DNA of 64,000 nucleotides from Opitutales bacterium (GCA_021772515.1 JAJFLU010000039.1:1-64000); one strand, 5' to 3'. Positions 27,340 through 39,288 are shown, numbered from the stretch's first letter. Numbers and translations are program-made. The notes: generated from the letters alone by a model not told the origin.

Positions 27340-28695
27340 ATGCCATTTGATGAATCCATAGTCGCCCTTTCAACACCGACCGGTGAATCCGCCATCGCCG
27401 TAATAAGGGTAACTGGAGGCCTATGTCACCAGCTGGTAACTTATATCTTCAATAAATCTTCTCCTCAACCAAGGAAGGCGACGCTCGCCGATTATATTGA
27501 TGAAAATGGCCTAATCTTGGATCAGGTAGTTTATCTTTTTTATGCAGAGAAGGCCTCTTATACGGGAGAGGAAATGCTTGAGATAAATTGTCATGGCAAC
27601 CCTCTGATTATCCAGAAGATTATCGAGGATTTGTTGGCAAGAGGCTGCCGGATGGCCGAGCCGGGTGAGTTTACTAAAACCGCGTTTCTGAACGGTCGAA
27701 TTGACCTGAGCCAGGCCGAGGCGGTAATCGATTTGATTCAGGCTCGCAGCGAGAAAGCGCTCGATGTGGCTCGAAAGCAATTGGATGGGGCGGTTGGCAA
27801 AAAAGTTAACCAATTGATAGATAAGCTATTGGAAATTATCGCAGCCATTGAGGCCTATATCGATTTTCCAGAGGAAGATCTGCCCCCCGAGGGCGATCCG
27901 GGCCCGGTCAGTGAAATGAATGCCCTGGTCGAGGAGATGAACCGGCTTGTCAGCACAAGTCACTACAGCACACTTTTGCACGAGGGAGTCCGGACGGCGA
28001 TCGTGGGCGCGCCCAATGCCGGAAAGAGCAGCCTTCTCAACGTTCTTTCGGGCGAGGACCGGGTGATCGTGAGCCGAGAGCCCGGAACGACCCGGGATTT
28101 TATCGAGGAGCCAATCATGGTGGGTTCGTATATTGTCCGGCTGATTGATACGGCGGGTATTCAGGAGCCCGGCTCCGAAATCGAGCGGATGGGGATCAAT
28201 AAGGCCATTGAGCAGTTGGACCGGGCCGATTTTGTTTTGGTGGTGTTGGATGGCACGCTCCCCTGCCCTACCCTGCTGTTGGAGCAAAAGGAAAAATTTC
28301 CCGAAGGGCGGGTCATCGTGGTGGAAAATAAAATCGATTTGCCCGATCAAATGGATCACCGGAGCGTATTGACGGATTTTCCGCACTGTCAGGTATCGGC
28401 TTTGACAGGCGAAGGTATTGAGAAACTGAGAAAGTCCTTGGCGCAGAGTTTGGAGACTGGACTCGATGTGCCCGATGAGGGCCAGATTGTCGTTAGCGCA
28501 CGCCATGCGGATGCGTTGAAAGACGCCATAAAAAGCGTGATTGAGGCGATGAACAAATTGGGGGAAGGCATTGCTATTGAATTGGTAGCCAGCGACTTGA
28601 GGAATTCATTGGATGCCCTGAGTCGCATCACGGGAAAAATTGATAACGAGAGAATGCTTGATAAGCTGTTTGGAACTTTTTGCATAGGAAAATGA
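27340..28695 (+). CDS. mnmE: tRNA modification GTPase MnmE
   Basis: MnmE, with MnmG, makes the (carboxymethyl)aminomethyl group on U34 of tRNAs. The 451-residue protein has the N-terminal TrmE domain (STPTGESAIAVIRVTG), a helical domain, and an inserted GTPase domain with GAPNAGKSSL (about residues 223-232), the G2-G3 region PGTTRDFIEE and DTAGIQEP, and NKID. It ends in the invariant CIGK. The ATG at 27340 (MPFDESIVAL) is a better start than the TTG at 27328. Its stop overlaps the mnmG start. Confidence 0.95.
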   Translation: MPFDESIVALSTPTGESAIAVIRVTGGLCHQLVTYIFNKSSPQPRKATLADYIDENGLILDQVVYLFYAEKASYTGEEMLEINCHGNPLIIQKIIEDLLARGCRMAEPGEFTKTAFLNGRIDLSQAEAVIDLIQARSEKALDVARKQLDGAVGKKVNQLIDKLLEIIAAIEAYIDFPEEDLPPEGDPGPVSEMNALVEEMNRLVSTSHYSTLLHEGVRTAIVGAPNAGKSSLLNVLSGEDRVIVSREPGTTRDFIEEPIMVGSYIVRLIDTAGIQEPGSEIERMGINKAIEQLDRADFVLVVLDGTLPCPTLLLEQKEKFPEGRVIVVENKIDLPDQMDHRSVLTDFPHCQVSALTGEGIEKLRKSLAQSLETGLDVPDEGQIVVSARHADALKDAIKSVIEAMNKLGEGIAIELVASDLRNSLDALSRITGKIDNERMLDKLFGTFCIGK

Positions 28696-30560
28696 GCGAA
28701 GGTACGGATTTCAGCTATGAAGTGATCGTGTGCGGGGCGGGTCATGCCGGATGTGAGGCCGCCCTTGCCGCCGCTCGCATGGGCGCGAAAACGCTGCTGC
28801 TAACCGGTAATGTGGATACGGTTGCGCAGATGAGCTGTAACCCGGCAATCGGAGGACAGGCCAAGGGGCATATGGTACGGGAAATTGATGCGTTGGGTGG
28901 CGAGATGGCTGTGAATACGGATACTACGGCCATTCAATATCGGCTCTTAAACGCATCGAAAGGCCCCGCAGTGCAAGCCCCGAGAGCACAATGCGATAAA
29001 AAGGCCTATCAATTTCGAATGAAGCATACCCTTGAACTGCAACCGAATCTACATCTGTTTCAGGCCATGGTGACCGGATTGATAATCAAAAAAGATCAGG
29101 TCGAGGGAGTCGAAACAAACCTGGGAGTATCCTTTTTTGGGCAAACGGTAATCGTCACGACGGGGACATTTCTGCGGGGTTTGATGCATATTGGGCAGAC
29201 CCGGAGCGAAGGCGGCAGGATGGGGGACTTTACGTCAAAAGGGCTCTCCCACAGTTTGATTGAAGCGGGAATTGAGCTTGAGCGGTTGAAAACAGGAACT
29301 CCCCCGCGTGTATTGGGAGGGAGCATTGATTTTTCAGAACTTGTTGAACAAAAAGGAGATGAGAAGCCCGTATTTTTTGCGTTTTACGATACAAGGGGAG
29401 AGGAAGATTTGTTCCACGTGGAACATTTTGGGCAAATAAGACAAGGGTGGCAGCCCGGAGATGCCCAGGTATCCTGCTGGATGGCCTATACCAGCAATGC
29501 CACAGAGCATATTGTGCGGGAAAATTTAACAAGGTCTGCTCTCTACAGTGGTGATATCGAAGGATCCGGCCCAAGGTATTGCCCGAGTATCGAAGACAAA
29601 TATGTGAAATTTCCCGATAAGGATCGGCATCTTCTCTTTCTTGAACCGGAGGGACGCCACACCGATGAATGGTATGTGAACGGCCTTTCAACGAGTCTTC
29701 CCTATGATGTTCAGCACGATATGTTGCGTAGTATCAAGGGCTTGGAAAATGTGTCGCTACTTCGACCCGCCTATGCGGTGGAGTATGATTTTGCGCCGCC
29801 GACCCAGATATTTCCTTCTCTGGAGTCGAAAATTGTGGAGAACCTGTTTTTTGCGGGTCAAATAAATGGCACCTCCGGTTATGAAGAAGCGGCGGGGCAG
29901 GGGCTAGTAGCGGGGGTCAATGCGGTACTTAAAAATCGCGGCGAAGATGCTATGGTGATTGGGCGGCAGGACGCCTACATCGGAGTTCTCATTGATGATC
30001 TGGTGACCAAGGGGACGAGTGAGCCCTATCGGATGTTTACGAGTCGGGCGGAATACCGGCTACTGCTGAATCACGGAAGCGCAGAACTTCGGCTTTTGAA
30101 ATATGCGGAACGATATAAACTATTGGACAACAAACGGATAGGTAAAATTCGCGAGAAATTGAAACTGGTTGAAAAATGGACTGTCGCGCTTGAAGCGGGG
30201 AAAACTACAGGGGGGACTTTCGGGGACTGGTTACGCCGGGGAGGTAGCGAGGATACCCTGCCGGGTGAGTTTTTACGGTTGGGGGAGGCGACCAAAAATG
30301 AAATACTCTATCGCGTTCGCTACAGGGGCTATCTGAACCGTGATCTAGGTCAAATTTCCAGGTTTAGTAATCTGGAACGAATAAAAATTCCATATAGTTA
30401 TGATTATCAATTAGTTAGGGGATTGCGAGCGGAGGGTGTCCAGAAATTGTCACAAATCAAGCCTGCGAACCTTGGACAGGCGAGCCGCATCAGTGGGGTG
30501 AATCCAGCCGATATCAGCATTCTCATGGTGGCGCTTGGGACAAAGAGGCGGGCAGTATAA
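28692..30560 (+). CDS. mnmG: tRNA uridine-5-carboxymethylaminomethyl modification enzyme MnmG
   Basis: MnmG is the FAD- and NADH-using partner of MnmE. The 622-residue protein has the FAD-binding CGAGHAGCEAA near the N-terminus, NPAIGGQAKGH, and the C-terminal GGYEEAAGQGL-like segment read here as SGYEEAAGQGL. The ATG at 28692 overlaps the mnmE stop as ATGA, giving translational coupling; the in-frame TTG at 28680 lies inside mnmE and is less likely. Confidence 0.95.
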   Translation: MSEGTDFSYEVIVCGAGHAGCEAALAAARMGAKTLLLTGNVDTVAQMSCNPAIGGQAKGHMVREIDALGGEMAVNTDTTAIQYRLLNASKGPAVQAPRAQCDKKAYQFRMKHTLELQPNLHLFQAMVTGLIIKKDQVEGVETNLGVSFFGQTVIVTTGTFLRGLMHIGQTRSEGGRMGDFTSKGLSHSLIEAGIELERLKTGTPPRVLGGSIDFSELVEQKGDEKPVFFAFYDTRGEEDLFHVEHFGQIRQGWQPGDAQVSCWMAYTSNATEHIVRENLTRSALYSGDIEGSGPRYCPSIEDKYVKFPDKDRHLLFLEPEGRHTDEWYVNGLSTSLPYDVQHDMLRSIKGLENVSLLRPAYAVEYDFAPPTQIFPSLESKIVENLFFAGQINGTSGYEEAAGQGLVAGVNAVLKNRGEDAMVIGRQDAYIGVLIDDLVTKGTSEPYRMFTSRAEYRLLLNHGSAELRLLKYAERYKLLDNKRIGKIREKLKLVEKWTVALEAGKTTGGTFGDWLRRGGSEDTLPGEFLRLGEATKNEILYRVRYRGYLNRDLGQISRFSNLERIKIPYSYDYQLVRGLRAEGVQKLSQIKPANLGQASRISGVNPADISILMVALGTKRRAV

Positions 30561-30656
30561 TTATTCATTTCGGCAGGTCGGCAGGGAGATATATCACTTA
30601 AAAGTGACAAACACGATAAGTGCTTAAATACCAATATAATAGCCGCATTTAAAATA

Positions 30657-31256
30657 GTGGAGAAAAGAGATAAATACGAACAATCTGCGTTGGTCAGACG
30701 CCTTGATTTATCCCGACAATGCGGGGAGTTTTTGGCGGGAAAATCGGATATTGTTCTGGAATTTGGCTGTGGGCATGGGCATTTTTTAACCGCATACGCG
30801 CAGGCACACCCCGATCGCTTTTGCGTGGGAATCGATTTGCTGTCACGGCGAGTTCGTTTGGCGGGGGAAAAAAAGGATAAGCGTGGATTGGATAACCTGT
30901 TGTTCATCAAGGCTGAAGGGGAAGAATTTCTCGATGCCCTGCCCGAAACCGTGAGCCTTGAGCTTGTCTTGCTGCTGTTTCCCGATCCCTGGCCGAAAAA
31001 ACGCCATCACCGGCGACGGCTTCTACAGGGGCAATTTTTAGACAAATTGGCCAGACGGACGAAAAAGGGAGGGAAGTTGTTCTTTCGAACCGATCATGTG
31101 GAGTATTTTAAGTGGACAACGGAATTGGTGGAGGGGCAACCCGAGTGGAAACTTGGAAGGGAGGCAACTTTGCCGTTCGAGGAAGGAAGTTATTTTCAAA
31201 ATTTGATGGACTCGTTCTATTCGCTTGCGGCGGTTAGAGAAGATTCGTCCAAATAA
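30657..31256 (+). CDS. trmB: tRNA (guanine-N7-)-methyltransferase
   Basis: TrmB methylates G46 of tRNA with S-adenosylmethionine. The 199-residue protein has the SAM-binding motif LEFGCGHGHFL, IDLLSRRV and the family signature LLFPDPWPKKRHHRRR, followed by FRTDHVEYF. The only available start is GTG at 30657, with no clear ribosome binding site. A gap of 96 bases separates it from mnmG; it continues the tRNA-modification theme of the two preceding genes. Confidence 0.92.
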   Translation: MEKRDKYEQSALVRRLDLSRQCGEFLAGKSDIVLEFGCGHGHFLTAYAQAHPDRFCVGIDLLSRRVRLAGEKKDKRGLDNLLFIKAEGEEFLDALPETVSLELVLLLFPDPWPKKRHHRRRLLQGQFLDKLARRTKKGGKLFFRTDHVEYFKWTTELVEGQPEWKLGREATLPFEEGSYFQNLMDSFYSLAAVREDSSK

Positions 31257-31434
31257 TGAGGGCGAACTCAGTGAGGGCCGTAAGAAGAACGAGGCTGTAG
31301 ATAAACCAGGTAAAGCCATCACTGGCGAACGGTCTGGATAGATGTTGCGGGTTGGTCGGTGGCAGGGAATGGGGCGGTGTGTCCTTATCAAACACACTTT
31401 GGACATGTCCGGTGAGATCTCTCGGTTGGTCCAT
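31234..31434 (-). CDS. possible small membrane protein
   Basis: The 66-residue frame from the ATG at 31434 ends in one strong hydrophobic helix (GFTWFIYSLVLLTALTEFALIIW) after a polar, Pro-rich N-terminus. It overlaps the trmB 3' end by 23 bases and is antisense to the gap before atpB. No family is recognised and no ribosome binding site is visible. The clean single-helix layout is its only support. Confidence 0.35.
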   Translation of the reverse strand: MDQPRDLTGHVQSVFDKDTPPHSLPPTNPQHLSRPFASDGFTWFIYSLVLLTALTEFALIIWTNLL

Positions 31435-31611
31435 AGGTGAATTTATTCGATTGAAAATGCCAATTTTAACCCTCTGTTGGAACATGTTGAAACCCCACAG
31501 AGGGATTGGCAAGAAATCGCCGAATCATTATTGCCAATTCGGGATTGACGCGTGAGGTATGATGCTTCATCTGATTATACGGATCGGGAGTACTATATCC
31601 AGCACAGGTTG

Positions 31612-32472
31612 ATGAGCCGGTTACGACAAACCTTATATTTTCTGCCAATTTTCGCCACCGCCCCTATGGCACAAGCCGCCGAGGGCGCTAAATCGGTTTC
31701 GCCGTATGCCTATCAGCTAACGGAAATTTACGGTTTGCCGGTAACGAACTCGATGGTGACGAGCTGGGTATTTTCACTGAGCATAATTCTCGTATTCCGA
31801 ATGGTGGCCCGGAAGCCCAAGCTAATTCCGACAAGAGGGCAGGTGGTTGTGGAAGGACTGATCGGATCTGTTTACGAAATTGTCGAGCCGGTGGTGGGCA
31901 AGCACATGATCAAGCATACCTTTCCCCTGTTGCTGGGGTTTTTCACTTTTATCCTGTTTCACAACTGGAGTGGTTTGCTGCCCGGGGTTGGCACCTTTGG
32001 GTTTTATGATGAATTTGGGCACTTCAATTATTGGTATCGGCCCGCCAATGCGGATTTGAATATGACCGTGGCTTTATCGATGGTTTCATTCGTTGCCTGG
32101 CTCTATTTTATTTTGAGGTATGCAGGATTGAAAGTCATTCTTTTCGACCTGTTCGGGAATAAGGCCGATAAAAAGGATGTTCCGGCTGCACTATATTATC
32201 TTTTTTTTATTATTTTCTTTTTGGTCGGAATTATAGAGATTATTTCCATCCTTTTGCGTCCGGTCTCACTTTCTTTCCGACTTTTCGGTAATGTATTTGG
32301 AGGGGAGAATTTGCTCACGAGCATGACTGGACTAGTGCCTTATATTGTTCCGGTACCGTTTTATTTTCTGGAAATTTTGATCGGCTTGGTACAAGCCCTT
32401 GTATTTACCATGCTGGTTTCCGTTTATATCGGGTTGATCTGCAATCACGAAGGGGCAGAGCACGCACATTAG
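31612..32472 (+). CDS. atpB: ATP synthase F0 subunit a
   Basis: Subunit a forms the two proton half-channels next to the c-ring. The 286-residue protein has the family features [18 protein letters not shown] (with the essential Arg) and a C-terminal [18 protein letters not shown] helix. I chose the ATG at 31612 because it opens a signal-peptide-like segment [19 protein letters not shown]; a GTG at 31552 would extend it by 20 residues. First gene of atpBEFHAGDC. Confidence 0.93.
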   Translation: MSRLRQTLYFLPIFATAPMAQAAEGAKSVSPYAYQLTEIYGLPVTNSMVTSWVFSLSIILVFRMVARKPKLIPTRGQVVVEGLIGSVYEIVEPVVGKHMIKHTFPLLLGFFTFILFHNWSGLLPGVGTFGFYDEFGHFNYWYRPANADLNMTVALSMVSFVAWLYFILRYAGLKVILFDLFGNKADKKDVPAALYYLFFIIFFLVGIIEIISILLRPVSLSFRLFGNVFGGENLLTSMTGLVPYIVPVPFYFLEILIGLVQALVFTMLVSVYIGLICNHEGAEHAH

Positions 32473-32521
32473 AAAAGTGGACTATTTGCTCAAAATGGAA
32501 TGAATAAAAAATTTCAACCAG

Positions 32522-32562
32522 GAACCCCTCTCCTCAGCCGAAAAAAGGCTTGGAGTTGGTTC
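32522..32562 (+). other. intercistronic RNA hairpin upstream of atpE
   Basis: Three paired blocks stack in one hairpin: GAACC (32522-32526) with GGTTC (32558-32562), CTCC (32530-32533) with GGAG (32552-32555), and AGCC (32536-32539) with GGCT (32547-32550), closing on a GAAAAAA loop. Only small internal loops separate them. No T-run follows, so processing or stability control is more likely than termination. Confidence 0.5.
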
Positions 32563-32588
32563 ATATCTCATGAAAACAACGTAAATAA

Positions 32589-32828
<240 letters not shown>

Positions 32829-32835
32829 TAAACAT

Positions 32836-32854
32836 TTTCTCCGCTCTGGAGAAA
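32836..32854 (+). other. intercistronic RNA hairpin downstream of atpE
   Basis: A perfect 7-base stem TTTCTCC (32836-32842) and GGAGAAA (32848-32854) closes a GCTCT loop, 8 bases after the atpE stop. It could protect the 3' end of an atpE transcript or lower readthrough into atpF. Confidence 0.5.
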
Positions 32855-32877
32855 GGCCTCCTAAAACTTAATTAGAA

Positions 32878-33459
32878 ATGCGAATAAACAATATTCTCGC
32901 CGTGATAGACACGGCCGCTCACGGTGGTGCTGAAGTTACCGGCAACCCGATTGTCGATTTGGCCAATGAGTTTCATGTTCAATGGCCGTTTTTGATCGCG
33001 CAGATCATCAACTTTTGCATCGTCGCCTTCATCCTCTACCGGTTTGCCTTCAAGCCGATTCTGGCCACGGTTGACCAGCGGCAGCAAAAAATTGCCGAAG
33101 GTCTGCAATATGCGGAGGAGATGAAGGCCAAGTTGACCGAAGCCGAGAAAAAGGAGGCCGAGACACTCCGCAAGGCCCGAGAGGAAGCCAAGAGCATCCT
33201 CGAGGAGACGCGCCAGAGCGCAAAAGTTTTTCTGGAAAAGCATTCCCAGGAGGCCATTGCGAAGGCGGAGGAGATTGTGCAAAAAGCAGAGCAACGAATT
33301 GAACACGAGCACAAAGCGATGCTTTCGGAAGTGCGGCAGGAGATCGCCCGCCTCGTGGTGCTGACCACCGGCAAGGTGCTGCGGAAGGAGCTTTCCTCCC
33401 AGGACCAGGCCGTTTACAGCGAATCAGCCACCAAGGAGCTGGCCACCACGGAGTCCTGA
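32878..33459 (+). CDS. atpF: ATP synthase F0 subunit b
   Basis: Subunit b is the peripheral stalk. The 193-residue protein has one N-terminal transmembrane helix (about residues 38-58, [19 protein letters not shown]) and then a long charged coiled coil full of Ala, Glu and Lys. An extension of about 35 residues precedes the helix. The length is somewhat more than E. coli (156). It lies between atpE and atpH in the usual order. Confidence 0.92.
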   Translation: MRINNILAVIDTAAHGGAEVTGNPIVDLANEFHVQWPFLIAQIINFCIVAFILYRFAFKPILATVDQRQQKIAEGLQYAEEMKAKLTEAEKKEAETLRKAREEAKSILEETRQSAKVFLEKHSQEAIAKAEEIVQKAEQRIEHEHKAMLSEVRQEIARLVVLTTGKVLRKELSSQDQAVYSESATKELATTES

Positions 33460-33481
33460 GCGCAGAGCGAGCGAATTTATC

Positions 33482-33880
33482 ATGGCCAAGGTCGATAAAT
33501 CACAGAAAAACTTTGCCAAAAAGCTGGTCCAACTGAGCCTGGAAGATGGCGCAGTATCATCGGACAAGGTGCAGGCGGTATTGGGGGCATTGGCTGAAAA
33601 GCCGCCGCGACATTTCAAAGCCCTCCTCAAACTGTATATGAACCTCATGAAGCAGGAAATCCGAAACTCCCAGGCGATTGTGGAGTATTCGGGGCAAATC
33701 GGGGCGGATACTCTGCAAGGTCTTCAGCACCGACTAAGCGCCCGCTACGGACGGACCATCAGCATCTCGACCCGTGAAAATACGGAACTTATTGCGGGGC
33801 TTCGCGTGAGCGTGGCCGACGATGTTTACGATGCCTCGGTGTCCGGCCAGCTCGAGACCCTTGCCCAGAGTGTAAATTAA
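33482..33880 (+). CDS. atpH: ATP synthase F1 subunit delta, short form
   Basis: The delta subunit joins the peripheral stalk to the top of the F1 alpha3beta3 ring. At 132 residues it is clearly shorter than the usual 175-185. The C-terminal domain is recognisable (ELIAGLRVSVADDVYDASVSGQLETLAQ), so the loss is in the N-terminal helical bundle. The frame cannot be extended upstream, since the atpF stop is only 22 bases away. The gene order leaves little doubt about its identity. Confidence 0.85.
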   Translation: MAKVDKSQKNFAKKLVQLSLEDGAVSSDKVQAVLGALAEKPPRHFKALLKLYMNLMKQEIRNSQAIVEYSGQIGADTLQGLQHRLSARYGRTISISTRENTELIAGLRVSVADDVYDASVSGQLETLAQSVN

Positions 33881-33944
33881 ACCGACCAGCTAATTTATTT
33901 TATTTTATTAAACCACCACCCTTTAAAAATAATTACAAACGGCT

Positions 33945-35480
33945 ATGAGCACAATCATCGATCAGATTCAGGAAGAAATCACTAAATTCGAATCGAAAAC
34001 GGTAAGAAAAAACACCGGTTCGATAATCCAGTTGGCCGATGGAGTGGCCAAACTCGACGGCCTTTCGGAGGTCATGTATAATGAGATGATCGAGTTTCCC
34101 GGCGAGGTATTCGGGATCGCCTTGAATCTGGAAGAAGATGAAGTGGGCGTGGTTATCCTGGGGGACCCGAGCAAATTGAAAGAAGGTGATGAAGCCAAGA
34201 CCACCGGACGCCTGCTTTCGGTGCCCGTGGGCAAAGAGCTTCTCGGGCGAGTGGTGGATGCCTTGGGTCGGCCCATTGATGGCAAGGGACCGGTAAACGC
34301 GACAGAATATTATCCGGTTGAAAAAATCGCCCCCGGAATCATTCCCCGCAAGGCGGTCAGCCAGCCGGTGCAGACGGGGATCATGCCCATCGATTCGATG
34401 ATCCCGATCGGGCGGGGCCAGCGGGAACTCATCATCGGCGACCGGCAGACGGGGAAGACGACCATCGCAATCGATACGATTATCAATCAGGCTGGCATTA
34501 ACAAACGCGGGCTGGAAAGCGGTGATCCGTCATTTCGGCCCATCTATTCCATCTATGTGGCGGTAGGGCAGAAAAATTCGAATGTCGCCCGCACGATCAA
34601 GGTGCTGGAAGAGCATGGGGCGATGGATTATACCATTTTAGTATCCGCGCCGGCTGCGGATAATCCGGCCAACCAATATCTGGCCCCTTATTCGGGCACC
34701 TCGATGGGTGAGTATTTCATGGAAAACGGGATGGATGCCCTGATCGTTTTCGACGACCTCTCGAAACAGGCGGTTGCCTACCGGCAAATATCACTGGTAC
34801 TGAAACGCCCGTCGGGCCGCGAGGCATATCCGGGGGATGTCTTTTATCTGCATAGTCGTTTACTCGAGCGGGCGGCCCGCATGAATGAGGAAAACGGCAA
34901 TGGTTCGCTGACCGCGCTGCCGATCATCGAAACACAGGCGGGCGATGTGTCGGCCTATATCCCTACCAATGTCATCTCGATTACGGATGGGCAGATATTT
35001 CTCGAGACGGATCTGTTCAACCAGGGAATCCGCCCGGCGGTATCGGTGGGGTTATCGGTTTCGCGTGTGGGATCGGCGGCTCAGATCAAGGCCTGTAAAC
35101 AAGTCGGCGGCACGATCAAGCTGGAATTGGCGCAGTATCGGGAGTTGGCGGCGTTTGCACAGTTTGGCTCCGATCTGGATGCCCGCACGAAGGCGCAACT
35201 CGAGCGGGGCGCGCGAATTGTGGAAGTTTTTAAGCAACCGGCGTTCAGCCCCAAGCCGATCGAGATTCAGGTGGGTATTTTATGGGCGGTTCAAAACGCT
35301 CATTTCGATGATATCGATGTTAAAAAGATCGTCGAAGCCTGCGTGAGTTTAGAGGACTATTTTTCGACCCGAAAAGAGGAGCTGATGAATAAAATCCTCA
35401 AGGAACAACAAATTACGGATGAAATTGAGGACGAATTGAAGATTGCTCTTGAGGACTGGAAACGGACATTTGCGGCCTGA
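33945..35480 (+). CDS. atpA: ATP synthase F1 subunit alpha
   Basis: The 511-residue subunit is full length. The non-catalytic nucleotide site has the P-loop GDRQTGKT (about residues 165-172), and the [27 protein letters not shown] and [13 protein letters not shown] segments are family signatures. It assembles with beta as alpha3beta3. The 64-base gap after atpH is the longest in the F1 half of the operon apart from those flanking atpG. Confidence 0.97.
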   Translation: MSTIIDQIQEEITKFESKTVRKNTGSIIQLADGVAKLDGLSEVMYNEMIEFPGEVFGIALNLEEDEVGVVILGDPSKLKEGDEAKTTGRLLSVPVGKELLGRVVDALGRPIDGKGPVNATEYYPVEKIAPGIIPRKAVSQPVQTGIMPIDSMIPIGRGQRELIIGDRQTGKTTIAIDTIINQAGINKRGLESGDPSFRPIYSIYVAVGQKNSNVARTIKVLEEHGAMDYTILVSAPAADNPANQYLAPYSGTSMGEYFMENGMDALIVFDDLSKQAVAYRQISLVLKRPSGREAYPGDVFYLHSRLLERAARMNEENGNGSLTALPIIETQAGDVSAYIPTNVISITDGQIFLETDLFNQGIRPAVSVGLSVSRVGSAAQIKACKQVGGTIKLELAQYRELAAFAQFGSDLDARTKAQLERGARIVEVFKQPAFSPKPIEIQVGILWAVQNAHFDDIDVKKIVEACVSLEDYFSTRKEELMNKILKEQQITDEIEDELKIALEDWKRTFAA

Positions 35481-35527
35481 GGATGTTTGTAAACAATTAT
35501 TAAGTGATTTGATCGGAAACTGATAAG

Positions 35528-36400
35528 ATGGCCAATACCCGCGATCTACGCCGCCGCATCAAGAGCGTCAAAAACACGGCTCAAATTACTCGTGCGATGC
35601 AGCTTGTGGCCGCATCGAAGATGAAGAAGGCGCAGGATTTCGCCCTCGAGGGGCGGCCCTATACCGAACTTTTGGCCGAAATGATGAGTTCGTTGGGGGA
35701 TCGTTTGATCGACTACAAGCATCCCTTTCTGGAGGGACGCGAGGTGAAAAAACGGGGGATTTTGGTGGTCAGTAGCGACAAGGGGCTCTGCGGGGCGCTC
35801 AATGCCAATCTTTTCAGGAAATTAGTGACAATCGAAGGGCCAGCCGGATATGTATCCATCGGGCGCAAGGCGGCGCAATTTCTGAGTCGTTCACAGCGCG
35901 AGCTACTGGCGGATTTCACAATCAGCGACAAGGTGCAGTTTGCCGAAGTGCGGGTTGCCGTAGAATTCCTGATCCAGAGCTACCGCGAGGGGAAAATCGA
36001 TACACTGGAGGTGCTTTACACCCATTTTATCAACACGATGGTGCAAACTCCGGTCATTTTGCCACTGCTTCCCTTTGCCGAACTCAAATCGATTTTGCAA
36101 AAAAAGGATCAGGAAGCGGGGCGCAAAAGCGCATCTGACGATGCCCGGGAAATTCAATTTGAGCCGGGCCCGGAGGCGATTTTGGACGAACTGCTGAACC
36201 TTTATATCAAGCAGCAAATTTACCATGTTGTGCTCGAAGCAAAAGCCTCCGAACACAGCTCGCGGATGGTGGCCATGAAAACGGCCACCGATAACGCCAA
36301 AACACTGGTGGACGATCTCACTCTGGATTATAATAAAGTCCGACAGGCCGCCATCACGCAGGAAATTCTGGAAATATCCGCCGCCAGTTTCGCCAATTAA
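35528..36400 (+). CDS. atpG: ATP synthase F1 subunit gamma
   Basis: Gamma is the central shaft. The 290-residue protein has the N-terminal RRRIKSVKNTAQITRAMQLV helix and the C-terminal helix MKTATDNAKTLVDDLTLDYNKVRQAAITQEI that form the coiled coil, with a Rossmann-like domain between them (SSDKGLCGALNANLFR). Full length. Confidence 0.96.
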   Translation: MANTRDLRRRIKSVKNTAQITRAMQLVAASKMKKAQDFALEGRPYTELLAEMMSSLGDRLIDYKHPFLEGREVKKRGILVVSSDKGLCGALNANLFRKLVTIEGPAGYVSIGRKAAQFLSRSQRELLADFTISDKVQFAEVRVAVEFLIQSYREGKIDTLEVLYTHFINTMVQTPVILPLLPFAELKSILQKKDQEAGRKSASDDAREIQFEPGPEAILDELLNLYIKQQIYHVVLEAKASEHSSRMVAMKTATDNAKTLVDDLTLDYNKVRQAAITQEILEISAASFAN

Positions 36401-36435
36401 CCACTATTTAAATCCAATATATTTTTAATTATTAA

Positions 36436-37860
<1,425 letters not shown>

Positions 37861-37873
37861 AAAATTACCTGCC

Positions 37874-38287
37874 ATGCCGCTAATTCTTGAAATAGTAACC
37901 CCCGAGGAGAAAGTTTACAGTGAAACTGTGGACTCCGTGGTGCTTCCCGGAGTGGAAGGGGAGGCGGGGATTTTGCCCGGCCATGTTCCCCTGTTGACCA
38001 TGCTCAAGCCCGGTGAATTGACGGTTTCGAAGGACGGACAAGAGGTGGTATTGGCGGTGGATAAAGGGTTTGCGCAGGTTTTAGGTGACAAGGTATCGGT
38101 TCTTGCGGAGGGAGCGATCGATATTGCGGAGATCGATCTGACGGCGGTCGATGAAGCTCGTGAAAGGGCGGAAAAGGCTCTGGCAGAAGCTCGTGCGCTG
38201 GGAATGGATCCCGCCGAAGTCGAAAAACTGGAAACTATCGTGCGCTTTTCGCTCGTTCAGAAACTGGCCAAGAACAGGCGGCTTTAG
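37874..38287 (+). CDS. atpC: ATP synthase F1 subunit epsilon
   Basis: Epsilon regulates ATP hydrolysis at the rotor base. The 137-residue protein has the N-terminal beta barrel (LEIVTPEEKVYSE, LPGVEGEAGILPGHVPLLT) and a C-terminal helical hairpin. I chose the ATG at 37874, 13 bases after the atpD stop; a TTG at 37850 overlaps atpD. Last gene of the operon. Confidence 0.94.
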   Translation: MPLILEIVTPEEKVYSETVDSVVLPGVEGEAGILPGHVPLLTMLKPGELTVSKDGQEVVLAVDKGFAQVLGDKVSVLAEGAIDIAEIDLTAVDEARERAEKALAEARALGMDPAEVEKLETIVRFSLVQKLAKNRRL

Positions 38288-38341
38288 TTTGCCGAACGCG
38301 CCTTGTGCCGGTAGAAAATGCCGTTGGTTGGTAGGGAAACT

Positions 38342-39235
38342 ATGCTGCTGCCTTACCTCATGCTTGTTTTCGGGGTTTTTGCCGGTTCGACATCGGTTAT
38401 ATTTCTAAAATTGAGCGAGACCGATCCGGTGCTGCTTTCGGCCTATCGGCTGCTTGTGGCGGGGGTCGTTTTGCTGCCCTGGTTTATCCGCGATTTCTGG
38501 AGGCGGCGCAGTGATTTTGGGTGGAGGCATCTGCGGCGGACTTTCTGGCCGGCCTTTTTTCTGGGAGTGCATTTTATTACCTGGATGATTGGGGCACGGT
38601 TCACACCCGCCGCCAACTCGACCCTGATCGTCATGATGGTGCCGATTGTGATGCCTTTTCTGATGTGGTATCTGATGCGTGAAGTCATCAATCGGCGAGA
38701 AATTTTCGGGACTCTGCTATCGATCATCGGGGTGATTCTACTGGGGGCGGCGGACTACAGATTCAACCCGCAATACGCCTTTGGCGATGCCCTCAGTTTC
38801 GGCTCGATGATTTTGCTGGCACTTTATATGGCCTGTGGGCGGATGAATCGCGATTTCGCCTCGCTGTATCTTTATGTGGTGCCGGTTTACCTGATCGGGG
38901 GGATAATTTGCCTGATCGTGGCCGCCGCCGGAATCGCCACCGGGCTGGTTGCGCCCTATCCTGTGGGGGCGGATGCGGGAAGGGAAATTTTACTGATTCT
39001 CAGTATGGGCCTGGTTCCAACCGTATTTGGGCACAGCATTATCAACTATTCCCTGAGGCTTTTGAGGGGGCAAACAGTGGCCATATTCAGTTTGGGGCAG
39101 TTTATTTTCGCCGGGATATTGGGGGCCATGATTTTGGGTGAAATACCCTCGGGCGAATTCTATGGGGCCAGTTTATTGACCGTGGCAGGTGCCATTATTG
39201 TGATTCGGGCAATTCCGGCTCAAATAAAATCCTGA
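38342..39235 (+). CDS. EamA/DMT-family permease
   Basis: The 297-residue protein has about ten hydrophobic segments arranged as two EamA repeats, the layout of drug/metabolite transporters. Substrate unknown. The ATG at 38342 has a good AGGGA ribosome binding site 5-9 bases upstream, so I prefer it to the ATG at 38318. It follows atpC by 54 bases and may be read from the same transcript. Confidence 0.8.
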   Translation: MLLPYLMLVFGVFAGSTSVIFLKLSETDPVLLSAYRLLVAGVVLLPWFIRDFWRRRSDFGWRHLRRTFWPAFFLGVHFITWMIGARFTPAANSTLIVMMVPIVMPFLMWYLMREVINRREIFGTLLSIIGVILLGAADYRFNPQYAFGDALSFGSMILLALYMACGRMNRDFASLYLYVVPVYLIGGIICLIVAAAGIATGLVAPYPVGADAGREILLILSMGLVPTVFGHSIINYSLRLLRGQTVAIFSLGQFIFAGILGAMILGEIPSGEFYGASLLTVAGAIIVIRAIPAQIKS

Positions 39236-39251
39236 ATTTGAAAGAATAGGG

Positions 39252-39288
39252 GACGAAGAGTGAGAGGAAGACGAAGAGGAAGATTTTT
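39252..39288. repeat. purine-rich dispersed repeat, copy 2
   Basis: The tract contains GACGAAGAG twice and ends in GAGGAAGATTTTT, as in the copy at 6635-6672. Both copies sit between a forward gene and a convergent reverse gene, just before the latter's stop. Confidence 0.45.

Noticed and set aside
31038..31406. 122-codon reverse frame over the trmB 3' end
   Set aside because: trmB has its full set of motifs; this frame has none. Only the shorter frame in the next register (31234-31434) has a sensible layout.
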